Positions 52,861-60,448 of a DNA stretch of 64,000 nucleotides are shown one piece after another; positions within the stretch are counted from its first letter, which is position 1; each line of letters starts with the position of its first letter. Made by a program: the position numbers and the translations under genes. The notes beneath the pieces are model-generated. The model saw only the letters and a program-made list of their open reading frames with translations, was not told where the DNA came from and searched no databases. The stretch lies in assembly GCA_016716435.1 (NCBI GenBank), contig JADJWI010000008.1, positions 496,001 through 560,000 on the forward strand, in the 5' to 3' direction. The stretch is from Acidobacteriota bacterium. GTDB taxonomy: Bacteria > Acidobacteriota > Blastocatellia > Pyrinomonadales > Pyrinomonadaceae.

Positions 52861-53970
52861 ATGTTTCTTCGCAGCCTCAATTTGCTGGTTTTTCCGGTCG
52901 CCGTTGTCTTGGCGGCAGGGGTATCTTTGCAAGGACAGAACAGGCCGCCGGCAGAGAAGGACGAAGAGCGGATCGTTGTCCGCACAGACCTGATCGAGGT
53001 TCCTGTGGTCGTGACCGACGCTACCGGAAAGCTTGTGAGTGGGCTTAAGGCCGGAGACTTTAAGGCATTTGAGGACGGTGCCGAGCAGGAGATCGCGGAG
53101 TTTCGGACCACGACCGAGCCGTTTGATGTTGCATTGTTGCTCGATACTTCCGGTTCGACGCGGTCGGAGCTCAATCTGATCCGGCGGGCGGCCTCGCGGT
53201 TCATCGCTTCGCTTCGGGGAGGCGACCGGGTTGGATTGATCGCCTTTCGAACAGACACGATCGACGGCCGCTCAAAGGCGAGTATCGACGTTTTGACGAG
53301 CATCACCGGCGATCGGCGAGAGCTTAATCAGGCCTTGGACAGCGTAGCGACGAGCAACGGAACTCCCTATTATGATGCGCTAGTGACGACTGCGGAGCGG
53401 ATGTTGAAAAGCAGTGATGGGAATCGGCGGCGAGTGCTGGTCGTGCTCGGCGACGGGGTTGATTCAACGAGCGAAAGCGATTTTGCGGAGGCGGAAGAGG
53501 GACTGCTTCCGCTCGGCGTATCGGTCTATTTTATTCGTGTCGATACGCGGCCGTTCCTCGAGGAAAATCTTCTCGGCAACTGCCAGTTTGCGATGCGATT
53601 TTCGGTCGCTCAGCTTAGGCGATATTTTTCTTCGCTCGGGTCGCGAGCCGAGCGGACAACGGATTTCTGCAAGCTCGGTGATTTTGAGCGGTTGGCGGTT
53701 AGTAAGCGGCTATATGAGCTCGCGGACGAGGAGATGGCGTCGCTCGCGAAGGCTACGGGCGGGCGGGTTTTTCCGGTCGCGGATCTCGCGGAGGCAGGAG
53801 CGGCGTTTGCATCCATCGCCGAGGACATTGGAACGACGTATTCTCTCGGATATTACTCAACAAACGAGAAGCGGGACGGCAAATTTCGGCGGATACGGGT
53901 AGAATTGAAGGATAAGGCAGGGAAGTTTGGTGTGCGTGCCCGCGAGGGCTACACAGCCCCATTGAATTAA
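52861..53970 (+). CDS. secreted VWA-domain protein, acidobacterial type (paralogue)
   Basis: A 369-residue protein with a signal peptide (residues 1-25), an Ig-like segment (VRTDLIEVPVVVTDATGKLVSGL) and a VWA domain with MIDAS motif DTSGST and LGDGVDSTSE. An insert near residues 235-275 carries two cysteines (NCQFAM, DFCKLG). The family end GYYSTNEKRDGKFRRIRVEL followed by REGYTAPLN is present. It shares architecture with 27639-28886 but lacks its proline linker and glycine loop. deoB starts three bases after its stop. Confidence 0.88.
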   Translation: MFLRSLNLLVFPVAVVLAAGVSLQGQNRPPAEKDEERIVVRTDLIEVPVVVTDATGKLVSGLKAGDFKAFEDGAEQEIAEFRTTTEPFDVALLLDTSGSTRSELNLIRRAASRFIASLRGGDRVGLIAFRTDTIDGRSKASIDVLTSITGDRRELNQALDSVATSNGTPYYDALVTTAERMLKSSDGNRRRVLVVLGDGVDSTSESDFAEAEEGLLPLGVSVYFIRVDTRPFLEENLLGNCQFAMRFSVAQLRRYFSSLGSRAERTTDFCKLGDFERLAVSKRLYELADEEMASLAKATGGRVFPVADLAEAGAAFASIAEDIGTTYSLGYYSTNEKRDGKFRRIRVELKDKAGKFGVRAREGYTAPLN

Positions 53971-53973
53971 CGT

Positions 53974-55149
53974 ATGGAACGATTCGAACGTATTTGTTTG
54001 ATTGTGCTTGATTCGGCCGGGATCGGCGAGATGCCGGATGCGGCCGCCTGGGGCGATGCGGGAGCGGACACGCTCGGGAATATCTTCAAACAACGGCAAG
54101 TGAACGTGCCGAATCTTCAGAGCCTCGGGCTTGGGAATATTCGTCCGCTCGAAGGGCTGCCGCCCGTCGAGAAGCCGATCGGTTCATTCGGCAAGTGCAC
54201 GCTCGCTTCGAACGGTAAAGATACGACCACGGGCCACTGGGAGATGGCCGGGATCATTCTTGAAAAGGCGTTTCCAACTTTTCCGGAGGGCTTTCCGCCG
54301 CGGGTGATCGACCGGTTCGTGGAGGAGACGGGCGTGCCGGGCGTGCTCGGCAATGTGCCGGCGAGCGGAACGGAGATAATCAAAGAGCTGGGCGAAGTGC
54401 ACGTCCGGACGGGCAAACCGATCGTTTACACCTCGGCAGATTCGGTCTTTCAGATCGCGGCGCATGAAGAGGTCGTTCCGGTCGAGCGGCTTTATGAGAT
54501 GTGCGAGACGGCGAGGCGTATCCTTGACGGCGAGGACCGCGTCGGGCGAGTGATCGCGAGGCCATTTGTCGGCGAGACGGCTGATTCATTCAAGCGGACC
54601 GAGAACCGGCACGACTACGCCGTTCCGCCGCCCGAGCAGAACCTGCTTCCGCTGCTGAAAAATGCCGGTTTGGACGTTGTTTGCATCGGGAAGATAGCCT
54701 CGATCTATGACTCGATGGGCGTTACCGAAGACCTCGTCGCGAAGAACAACGACCAAACCATTGATCAGACGATAAACGCCATAGACGCTGATACAAAAGG
54801 GCTTATTTTTAGCAATCTGGTCGATTTCGATATGCTTTTCGGCCACCGGCGTGACCCTGAGGGATATGCGGCGGCGCTTGAGCACTTTGACGCGCGGCTT
54901 CCGGAGATCCTCGCCGCGATGGGCGAAAGCGATCTGCTCATTATCACCGCCGACCATGGCAACGACCCGACCTTTCCCGGCAGCGATCACACCCGCGAAT
55001 ACGTCCCGCTGCTGGTTTACGGCAAAAAGGCCGCCACGGGCGTCGACCTCGGCACCCGCGGTTCGCTCGCCGACATCGGCCAAACGATTGCCGCCAACTT
55101 CGGCATAAAAATACCCGCCGGCGAGAGTTTTTTGAAAGAGATCGGTTGA
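53974..55149 (+). CDS. deoB: phosphopentomutase
   Basis: A 391-residue alkaline-phosphatase-superfamily mutase that converts ribose 1-phosphate or deoxyribose 1-phosphate to the 5-phosphate in nucleoside salvage. Metal ligands and signatures are visible: LIVLDSAGIGEMPDA at the start, GKDTTTGHWEM with the phospho-threonine near residue 88, and ITADHGNDPTFPGSDHTREY near 327. Length is normal. It lies three bases after the VWA gene, so the two may be co-transcribed, although no shared function is apparent. Confidence 0.95.
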   Translation: MERFERICLIVLDSAGIGEMPDAAAWGDAGADTLGNIFKQRQVNVPNLQSLGLGNIRPLEGLPPVEKPIGSFGKCTLASNGKDTTTGHWEMAGIILEKAFPTFPEGFPPRVIDRFVEETGVPGVLGNVPASGTEIIKELGEVHVRTGKPIVYTSADSVFQIAAHEEVVPVERLYEMCETARRILDGEDRVGRVIARPFVGETADSFKRTENRHDYAVPPPEQNLLPLLKNAGLDVVCIGKIASIYDSMGVTEDLVAKNNDQTIDQTINAIDADTKGLIFSNLVDFDMLFGHRRDPEGYAAALEHFDARLPEILAAMGESDLLIITADHGNDPTFPGSDHTREYVPLLVYGKKAATGVDLGTRGSLADIGQTIAANFGIKIPAGESFLKEIG

Positions 55150-55158
55150 GAAAATATT

Positions 55159-55407
55159 TTGAAGACTGCGAAAGGAGAAACAACTTGTGACAATTGCGGG
55201 AACACAGAAGCGAGGGTGATACACGTTGGGCGTAGCTATGGGTCCGGTGCGGGTCTTTTGGTTATCGAGAAGATCCCGGTAGTATCTTGTCCGCATTGCG
55301 GAGCGTGCTACCTGTCCGCCGCTACTCTTAGAGAGATCGAAAACATAAAACGGAAGCGAACCGATATCGCCACCGAACGACCCGTGCCTGTCGCTGGTTT
55401 TTCATAG
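55159..55407 (+). CDS. YgiT-type zinc-finger protein (orphan)
   Basis: An 82-residue protein with zinc pairs C10-C13 (TCDNCGN) and C44-C47 (SCPHCGACYLS), the usual YgiT/MqsA-like finger preceding the helix TLREIENIKRKR. Relatives are often antitoxin-like partners of a small mRNase. No toxin gene and no C-terminal HTH domain are seen here. The start is a weakly supported TTG nine bases after deoB, and an AAAGGAG lies inside the coding region. Its role is unclear. Confidence 0.65.
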   Translation: MKTAKGETTCDNCGNTEARVIHVGRSYGSGAGLLVIEKIPVVSCPHCGACYLSAATLREIENIKRKRTDIATERPVPVAGFS

Positions 55408-55425
55408 TGCCCTCTCAATAACTAT

Positions 55426-56163
55426 ATGAATATTTTGGGAAACCACATTCTCGCTGTAGCAATTACCCTGGCCGCGATGGTGGTACTTGCTCTACAGGTT
55501 GACGCGCAGGAAAAAAATTACGATCTTCGAATTGAAGGCTTAACGGGTAAAGTAAAAAGCATCGAAGAATTCGAGGCCACTATCAAGATCAGCAACGGAG
55601 TTGCTAAAGAAAGCTCGCGGTCGCTTAGCCGAGTGGTCAGATTCGATAAGACGGGCCGTAAGACTTACGAATGGTCGCAAATCAGCGGAATGGACGCGAT
55701 TGAACGATTCTACTCTTACGACGAGAACAAAAGGTCGACTCGAACATTGCGTGCCGGACCGCGTAGTGTTGAAACGCATTCTTACAGTATTTTCAGTTTT
55801 GATATAGCAAACAATACTCTCGTCGAAAGAGTTTTCCCGGGAAGAGAAGAAGAACGAAGAAAACAGACTCAGGGTTATTCGTTTAGATTTGATACGAACG
55901 GGTGTTTGGCGGAAGAGATAATGCTTACCGCCGATAATAAGCCACTCCTAAAGAAAGTGTATATTTACGAAAATGACTGTTTGCCTAGCGAGTTGCGTAT
56001 AGGGCATGCCAGCGGAGTCGGCCGCATACAGGTCCTCAAATACGCTTACGAAATGGATGATAACGGCAACTGGAAGAAGCAGACAATAGAAAATACACTC
56101 GCAAACACCGAGGCGACGAAAAAACGTGAGGTCATTTACCGGAAACTGAAATACTATCGGTAG
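55426..56163 (+). CDS. secreted protein of unknown function, YD-like strands
   Basis: A 245-residue exported protein with a signal peptide ending near QVDAQ (about residue 28). The rest has repeated beta-strand pairs with RxFxYDENK, FRFDTNGCLAEE and YAYEMDDNGNWKKQ, reminiscent of single RHS/YD-type units. By eye it is AT-richer and uses A/T-ending codons more than the neighbours, which may mark a recent acquisition. It follows the zinc-finger gene by 18 bases. No further family match. Confidence 0.65.
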   Translation: MNILGNHILAVAITLAAMVVLALQVDAQEKNYDLRIEGLTGKVKSIEEFEATIKISNGVAKESSRSLSRVVRFDKTGRKTYEWSQISGMDAIERFYSYDENKRSTRTLRAGPRSVETHSYSIFSFDIANNTLVERVFPGREEERRKQTQGYSFRFDTNGCLAEEIMLTADNKPLLKKVYIYENDCLPSELRIGHASGVGRIQVLKYAYEMDDNGNWKKQTIENTLANTEATKKREVIYRKLKYYR

Positions 56164-56319
56164 AGTAAAAAATATAACGCGCTAACTTTTCTTAAAAAAC
56201 CGACACCCACGAGCATGGAAAATTGAACTAGGTTCGGGCTCGACAAGGCTTTGGGCATCGGTTGGTCGGAACTTTTTACTCGTGCGTGACCTCCCATCTC
56301 AACGTCGGCAGGCGGTATT

Positions 56320-56363
56320 GAAAAATTAGCTAACAGCTATTAGCTTATAGCTGTTAGCTTTTT
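56320..56363. terminator. second AGCT-heptad terminator hairpin
   Basis: GCTAACAGCTAT (56329-56340) pairs perfectly with ATAGCTGTTAGC (56347-56358) around TAGCTT, flanked by A and T runs. AGCT occurs five times every seven bases, as at 25821-25858. It stands 27 bases before the DUF885 gene start, at the end of a 227-base gap that otherwise shows nothing recognisable. Confidence 0.75.
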
Positions 56364-56390
56364 CATTAAGACACCACACGGCAGAAAATT

Positions 56391-58103
56391 ATGAAAAGAT
56401 ACCTGGCGATCGTATTCGTCTTTGCGATGGCGGTTGGGGCCTTAGGGCAGGTTTCGGAGGCACCTTCGCGGCTGCGGCAGGTGATCGAGAATTACGAGCA
56501 GGACCGCGGGGCTTATGCGCGTTGGCATACGGCGGAGACCTCGGCGACGAGGCGGGAGCGGTTTCGGCGGCTTTATTCGGACCGGCTGGCCGAACTCGGG
56601 CGGCTTGATTTTGCCCGGCTTGAGCATCACGAGCAGGTCGATCTGATACTTTTCCAGAACCATCTGCGGCGGGAGTTAGCCGAACTTGACCGGAACGCGG
56701 CATTGCTCGAAGAGATGATGATGATCGTGCAGTTCGCACCGGTCATCAGCGACCTCGAGGATCAGCGGCGGCGGCTTGAAACCATCGACCCCGAGCAGAC
56801 GGCTGCCAAGCTCGACGCCCTGGCGGCGAATATCACCGAGACGCAGCGGGCATTTGAGAACGGCACGTACCAGAAGCCGAAGCGGACGGTCGCGTATCGA
56901 GCCGTACGAACGATTGCCTCGCTCCGTTCGACGCTCCGCAATTGGTACAACTTTCACAATGCCTATGACCCCAAGTTCACTTGGTGGAATAAGAAGCCAT
57001 ACGAGGCTGTCGAGGCGGCACTTCAGCGATATTCGGAATACGTTTCCGGGAAACTGGTCGGCATCGCAGCCGACGACCGGACGACGATCATCGGCGACCC
57101 GATCGGACGCGAGGCTCTTATCCGCGAGCTGCAGTTCGAGTTGATCCCATATACGCCAGAGGAGCTCGTCGAACTTGCGGAGAAGGAGTTCGAGTGGTGC
57201 GTGGCGGAGCTCAAGAAGGCCTCTCGCGAGATGGGCCACGGCGACGATTACATGAAGGCCATCGAGGCCGTAAAGCAGAAATACGTCGAGCCCGGAAAGC
57301 AGCCGGCGTTGATCCGCGATTTTGCACTTGAGGCGATAGATTACGTCAAGAAGAACGACCTGCTGACCGTGCCGCGTGAGGCCGAGGAGACGTGGCGGAT
57401 GGAGATGATGTCGCCCGAGCGGCAGCTCGTCGCCCCATTTTTTCTCGGCGGCGAGACGATCCTGGTCGCCTACCCGACCGACTCGATGACGCACGAGCAG
57501 AAGATGATGTCGCTCCGCGGAAATAACCCGCATTTTGCCCGGGCGGTGACGCATCACGAGCTGATCCCCGGCCACCATATGCAGCAGTTCATGAACCGGC
57601 GGTACAGGCCGTATCGGGGTACTTTCAGGACGCCGTTTTGGGGCGAAGGCTGGGCCCTTTACTGGGAATTCTTGCTTTGGGACCGCGGATTTACCAAAAC
57701 GCCGGAGGACAAGATCGGGGCACTATTCTGGCGGTCGCACCGGGCGGCGAGGATAATCTTCTCGCTCAATTTTCATCTCGGCCGATGGACGCCGGAGCAA
57801 TGCGTTGATCTGCTTGTTAACCGGGTCGGGCACGAGCGGGAGAATGCTCTGGCCGAGGTTCGGCGGTCTTTCTCGGGCGACTACGGCCCGCTTTATCAGA
57901 TGGCGTATATGGTCGGCGGCCTGCAGTTTTATCAGATGCACAAGGATCTCGTCGGCTCGGGAAAGATGACCGACCGACAGTTTCACGATGCAATTCTGAA
58001 AGAGGGTTCGATACCGGTCGAGATGGTCCGGGCGACGCTGACAAAACAGCCGCTCGAGCGGGAATTTGTGACCAAGTGGAGATTTTATGATCTTAAGGAA
58101 TAG
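56391..58103 (+). CDS. DUF885 family secreted protein, probable metallopeptidase
   Basis: A 570-residue exported protein with a short signal peptide (MKRYLAIVFVFAMAVGALGQ). The long helical body contains HHELIPGHHMQQFMNRR near residue 386, the zinc-type HExxPGHH motif of DUF885 proteins, and a downstream EGWALYWEFL that supplies the third ligand. Relatives behave as M32/M3-like carboxypeptidases. The 17-base overlap with the DUF305 gene suggests co-translation. Substrate unknown. Confidence 0.88.
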   Translation: MKRYLAIVFVFAMAVGALGQVSEAPSRLRQVIENYEQDRGAYARWHTAETSATRRERFRRLYSDRLAELGRLDFARLEHHEQVDLILFQNHLRRELAELDRNAALLEEMMMIVQFAPVISDLEDQRRRLETIDPEQTAAKLDALAANITETQRAFENGTYQKPKRTVAYRAVRTIASLRSTLRNWYNFHNAYDPKFTWWNKKPYEAVEAALQRYSEYVSGKLVGIAADDRTTIIGDPIGREALIRELQFELIPYTPEELVELAEKEFEWCVAELKKASREMGHGDDYMKAIEAVKQKYVEPGKQPALIRDFALEAIDYVKKNDLLTVPREAEETWRMEMMSPERQLVAPFFLGGETILVAYPTDSMTHEQKMMSLRGNNPHFARAVTHHELIPGHHMQQFMNRRYRPYRGTFRTPFWGEGWALYWEFLLWDRGFTKTPEDKIGALFWRSHRAARIIFSLNFHLGRWTPEQCVDLLVNRVGHERENALAEVRRSFSGDYGPLYQMAYMVGGLQFYQMHKDLVGSGKMTDRQFHDAILKEGSIPVEMVRATLTKQPLEREFVTKWRFYDLKE

Positions 58104-58746
58104 AGCATTTCTCGCCGTAGTTGTCGCGTCGTTGCTGGTATTCGGATGCTCGACGCATTCGGAGAACGACGGGCATGATCATTCAGGCCACGACCACGGA
58201 GACCAAGGTCACGCGGCAAACACCGACCATGCCGGTATGGACCATTCGACGATGGCAAGTTCGCCGGGAGCGGCCGATGCTCCGCGGGATCTTCAGTTCA
58301 TCGACACGATGATCGTCCATCACCAAGGCGCTCTCGATATGGCAAAGCTCGCGGAGGTCCGTGCTTCGCGCGATGAACTCAAGAAATTCGGCGCCGCGAT
58401 CATCGCCGATCAAGACCGCGAGATCACACAAATGAAGCGTTGGCGGGGCGAATGGTACAAAGATGCAAAGCCGGCGATCAATATGGATTTTCCCGGGATG
58501 AAGGACGGAATGGCCCAGATGGATATGAAGCGGCTTGGTGAGCTAAACGGGGCCGAATTTGACCGCGAGTTCATTCGCCAGATGATCGTCCATCATTCAG
58601 GAGCGGTAGTGATGTCGCGATCGCTGCTCGATAAGGCGGCCGAGATCAAGCTCAAGCCCGAGCTGAAAAAGCTTGCCGAAGCAATCGTCACGGCACAGAA
58701 CGGTGAGATCGAACAGATGAACAAATGGCTTTCTGAATGGAAATGA
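58087..58746 (+). CDS. DUF305 lipoprotein with histidine/methionine-rich metal-binding segment
   Basis: A 219-residue lipoprotein. A signal peptide with lipobox VFGC (cysteine 21) is followed by a His/Asp/Met-rich segment (residues 22-58, HDHSGHDHGDQGH). Two copies of the family core HHxGAxxM occur: MIVHHQGALDMAK and MIVHHSGAVVMSR. Relatives occur in copper and heavy-metal resistance loci. GGAGATTTT precedes the ATG, which overlaps the DUF885 gene. A terminator follows 50 bases later. Confidence 0.9.
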   Translation: MILRNRAFLAVVVASLLVFGCSTHSENDGHDHSGHDHGDQGHAANTDHAGMDHSTMASSPGAADAPRDLQFIDTMIVHHQGALDMAKLAEVRASRDELKKFGAAIIADQDREITQMKRWRGEWYKDAKPAINMDFPGMKDGMAQMDMKRLGELNGAEFDREFIRQMIVHHSGAVVMSRSLLDKAAEIKLKPELKKLAEAIVTAQNGEIEQMNKWLSEWK

Positions 58747-58796
58747 TGCAGAAGCTTTTCGCGAAATAACGCCGTATCAGATCAACACACCTGACA

Positions 58797-58822
58797 AGGC
58801 CCGGCAATCGCCGGGCTTTTTT
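58797..58822 (+). terminator. intrinsic terminator after the DUF305 gene
   Basis: GCCCGGC (58799-58805) pairs with GCCGGGC (58810-58816) around AATC and is followed by six T bases. Confidence 0.88.
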
Positions 58823-58899
58823 CGTGACTCTCTAACGTGCTGCAAATACAAATGTTAGGGGTCTCTGGCACAGCCATTGCGATGTTAAGGGGCGGGATT

Positions 58900-59109
58900 A
58901 TGTCATACGAAACGATCAATGTTAACGGCGAGGAACGGGTAGTAAGAGAAGACGTTGCGAAGAAGCACCGCGGGATCAACTGGATGATATTGAGCCTCGG
59001 AGGCATCATTTTGATCGCGGGCCTTATACTGCTCTCGGGTATTTTCAGCGTGGCGACGGACCCGAACCCGGAACCGTCCCCGGCGATCAGCAATAGGGTC
59101 ACACAGTAA
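58900..59109 (+). CDS. small single-span membrane protein
   Basis: A 69-residue protein: polar N-terminus (MSYETINVNGEERVVRED), one hydrophobic helix (INWMILSLGGIILIAGLILLSGIF, about residues 27-50) and a short proline-rich tail. The ATG at 58900 is chosen for the AAGGGGCGGG ribosome site upstream. It stands alone between two terminator-like hairpins. Family not recognised. Confidence 0.65.
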   Translation: MSYETINVNGEERVVREDVAKKHRGINWMILSLGGIILIAGLILLSGIFSVATDPNPEPSPAISNRVTQ

Positions 59110-59185
59110 TTCACACTTTTACATTTCACTTGCCGACGGCACCGCCGGCGTTTCGTGAAATGCTTGCCGCTCGAAATGCGGCGTT

Positions 59186-59213
59186 GGGCGTCCGCGATTT
59201 GGACGCCCGTCTT
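59186..59213 (+). terminator. probable terminator hairpin
   Basis: GGGCGTCC (59186-59193) pairs with GGACGCCC (59201-59208), then GTCTTT. The U-tract is weak, so this may be a partial terminator of the small membrane-protein gene. Confidence 0.5.
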
Positions 59214-59270
59214 TGCAGTCTGGCTCGTCAGGAAATAGAACACCCATCTGCCATCTGGTAATCTAGTCAA

Positions 59271-60326
59271 GTGCTGATACTTGGCATCGAAAGCTCTTGC
59301 GATGAGACGGCCGCCGCCGTGGTGCGCGATGGCCGCGAGATGCTGTCTTCGGTCATCTCGTCTCAGATCGAACTCCACCGGCCCTACGGCGGAGTTGTGC
59401 CGGAGCTCGCCTCGCGTGAACATCTTGCGAAGATCGGCCCGATCGTCGATGCCGCACTCGAGAAGGCCCGGGTTTCACTTGAGGCGATCGACGCGATCGC
59501 GGTGACGCAAGGACCGGGGCTCGTCGGGGCTTTGTTGGTCGGCGTTTCGTATGCAAAGTCGCTTGCCTACGGGCTCGGTATCCCGATCGTTGGCGTAAAT
59601 CATATAGAGGGCCACGTTTATTCGGTCGCGTTCGAGAATCCGGAGGTCGAGTATCCGGCGATGGCACTGATCGTCTCGGGCGGCCACACAAATCTTTTTT
59701 TCATTCCGGAAGAGGGCAAGTACAAGGTCGTTTCGCGAACCCGCGATGACGCCGCCGGCGAAGCGTTTGACAAGGTCGCGAAGATGATCGGGCTCGGCTA
59801 TCCGGGCGGGCCGGTGATCGAAAAGCTTGCACGGGGCGGTGATCCGAAGCGCTTCCGGTTCGTAAAAGCAAAGATCTCCGACGGGACGCCCGATTTCAGC
59901 TTTTCGGGCTTAAAGACCGCCGTCTCGAGGCACCTCGAGGAAACACCGCTCGGGAAGGATCAGGACAAGGCGGATCTTGCGGCGAGTTTTCAGGGTGCTG
60001 TCGTAAACGCGCTGATCTCGACGATGGAAAAGCAGGCCGCCGAATATCGGCCGCGGACGCTTATCGTTGCCGGCGGTGTTGCGTGCAATCTTGCCCTTCG
60101 CGAAGCGGCTGAAAAGGCAGCGGCGAGGCTGGGGATTCCGGTATATTTTCCATCGAAGCATCTTTCGACGGACAACGCGGCGATGATCGCGGCGGCCGGT
60201 TATTTCCACCTTAGGTCGGGCCGGAAGGCCGGGCTTGAAATGACCGCGGACGTTACCTTGCGGCTGCAAAACATTGGCCTGCCGGCAAACGGAGCCAAGG
60301 CCGGCCGAAAGCGATTTAGAACTTAA
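59271..60326 (+). CDS. tsaD: tRNA t6A threonylcarbamoyl transferase TsaD
   Basis: A 351-residue ASKHA-fold enzyme that transfers the threonylcarbamoyl group from TC-AMP to A37 of tRNAs. Iron ligands H111 and H115 lie in NHIEGH, with GIESSCDETAAAV at the start and DNAAMIAAAGY near the end. The start is GTG at 59271, with no ribosome site but a TAATCT box seven to twelve bases upstream. Its substrate is made by the Sua5 protein encoded at 22289. Confidence 0.96.
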   Translation: MLILGIESSCDETAAAVVRDGREMLSSVISSQIELHRPYGGVVPELASREHLAKIGPIVDAALEKARVSLEAIDAIAVTQGPGLVGALLVGVSYAKSLAYGLGIPIVGVNHIEGHVYSVAFENPEVEYPAMALIVSGGHTNLFFIPEEGKYKVVSRTRDDAAGEAFDKVAKMIGLGYPGGPVIEKLARGGDPKRFRFVKAKISDGTPDFSFSGLKTAVSRHLEETPLGKDQDKADLAASFQGAVVNALISTMEKQAAEYRPRTLIVAGGVACNLALREAAEKAAARLGIPVYFPSKHLSTDNAAMIAAAGYFHLRSGRKAGLEMTADVTLRLQNIGLPANGAKAGRKRFRT

Positions 60327-60448
60327 CTATTGTTTCTTTGGGAAACCGCCGTATAATCTTTGGTAGCCCCCATTTCCTAAGAATCGCCGGACCTCGATCT
60401 GCCGGCAGGGTGTCCACGCGGCTCCGGAGCCTGCTTTGAAATAAATCT

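Noticed and set aside
55159..55407. Toxin-antitoxin pair
   Set aside because: The zinc finger is antitoxin-like, but no RelE- or HicA-type toxin gene is beside it; the next frame encodes an exported protein.
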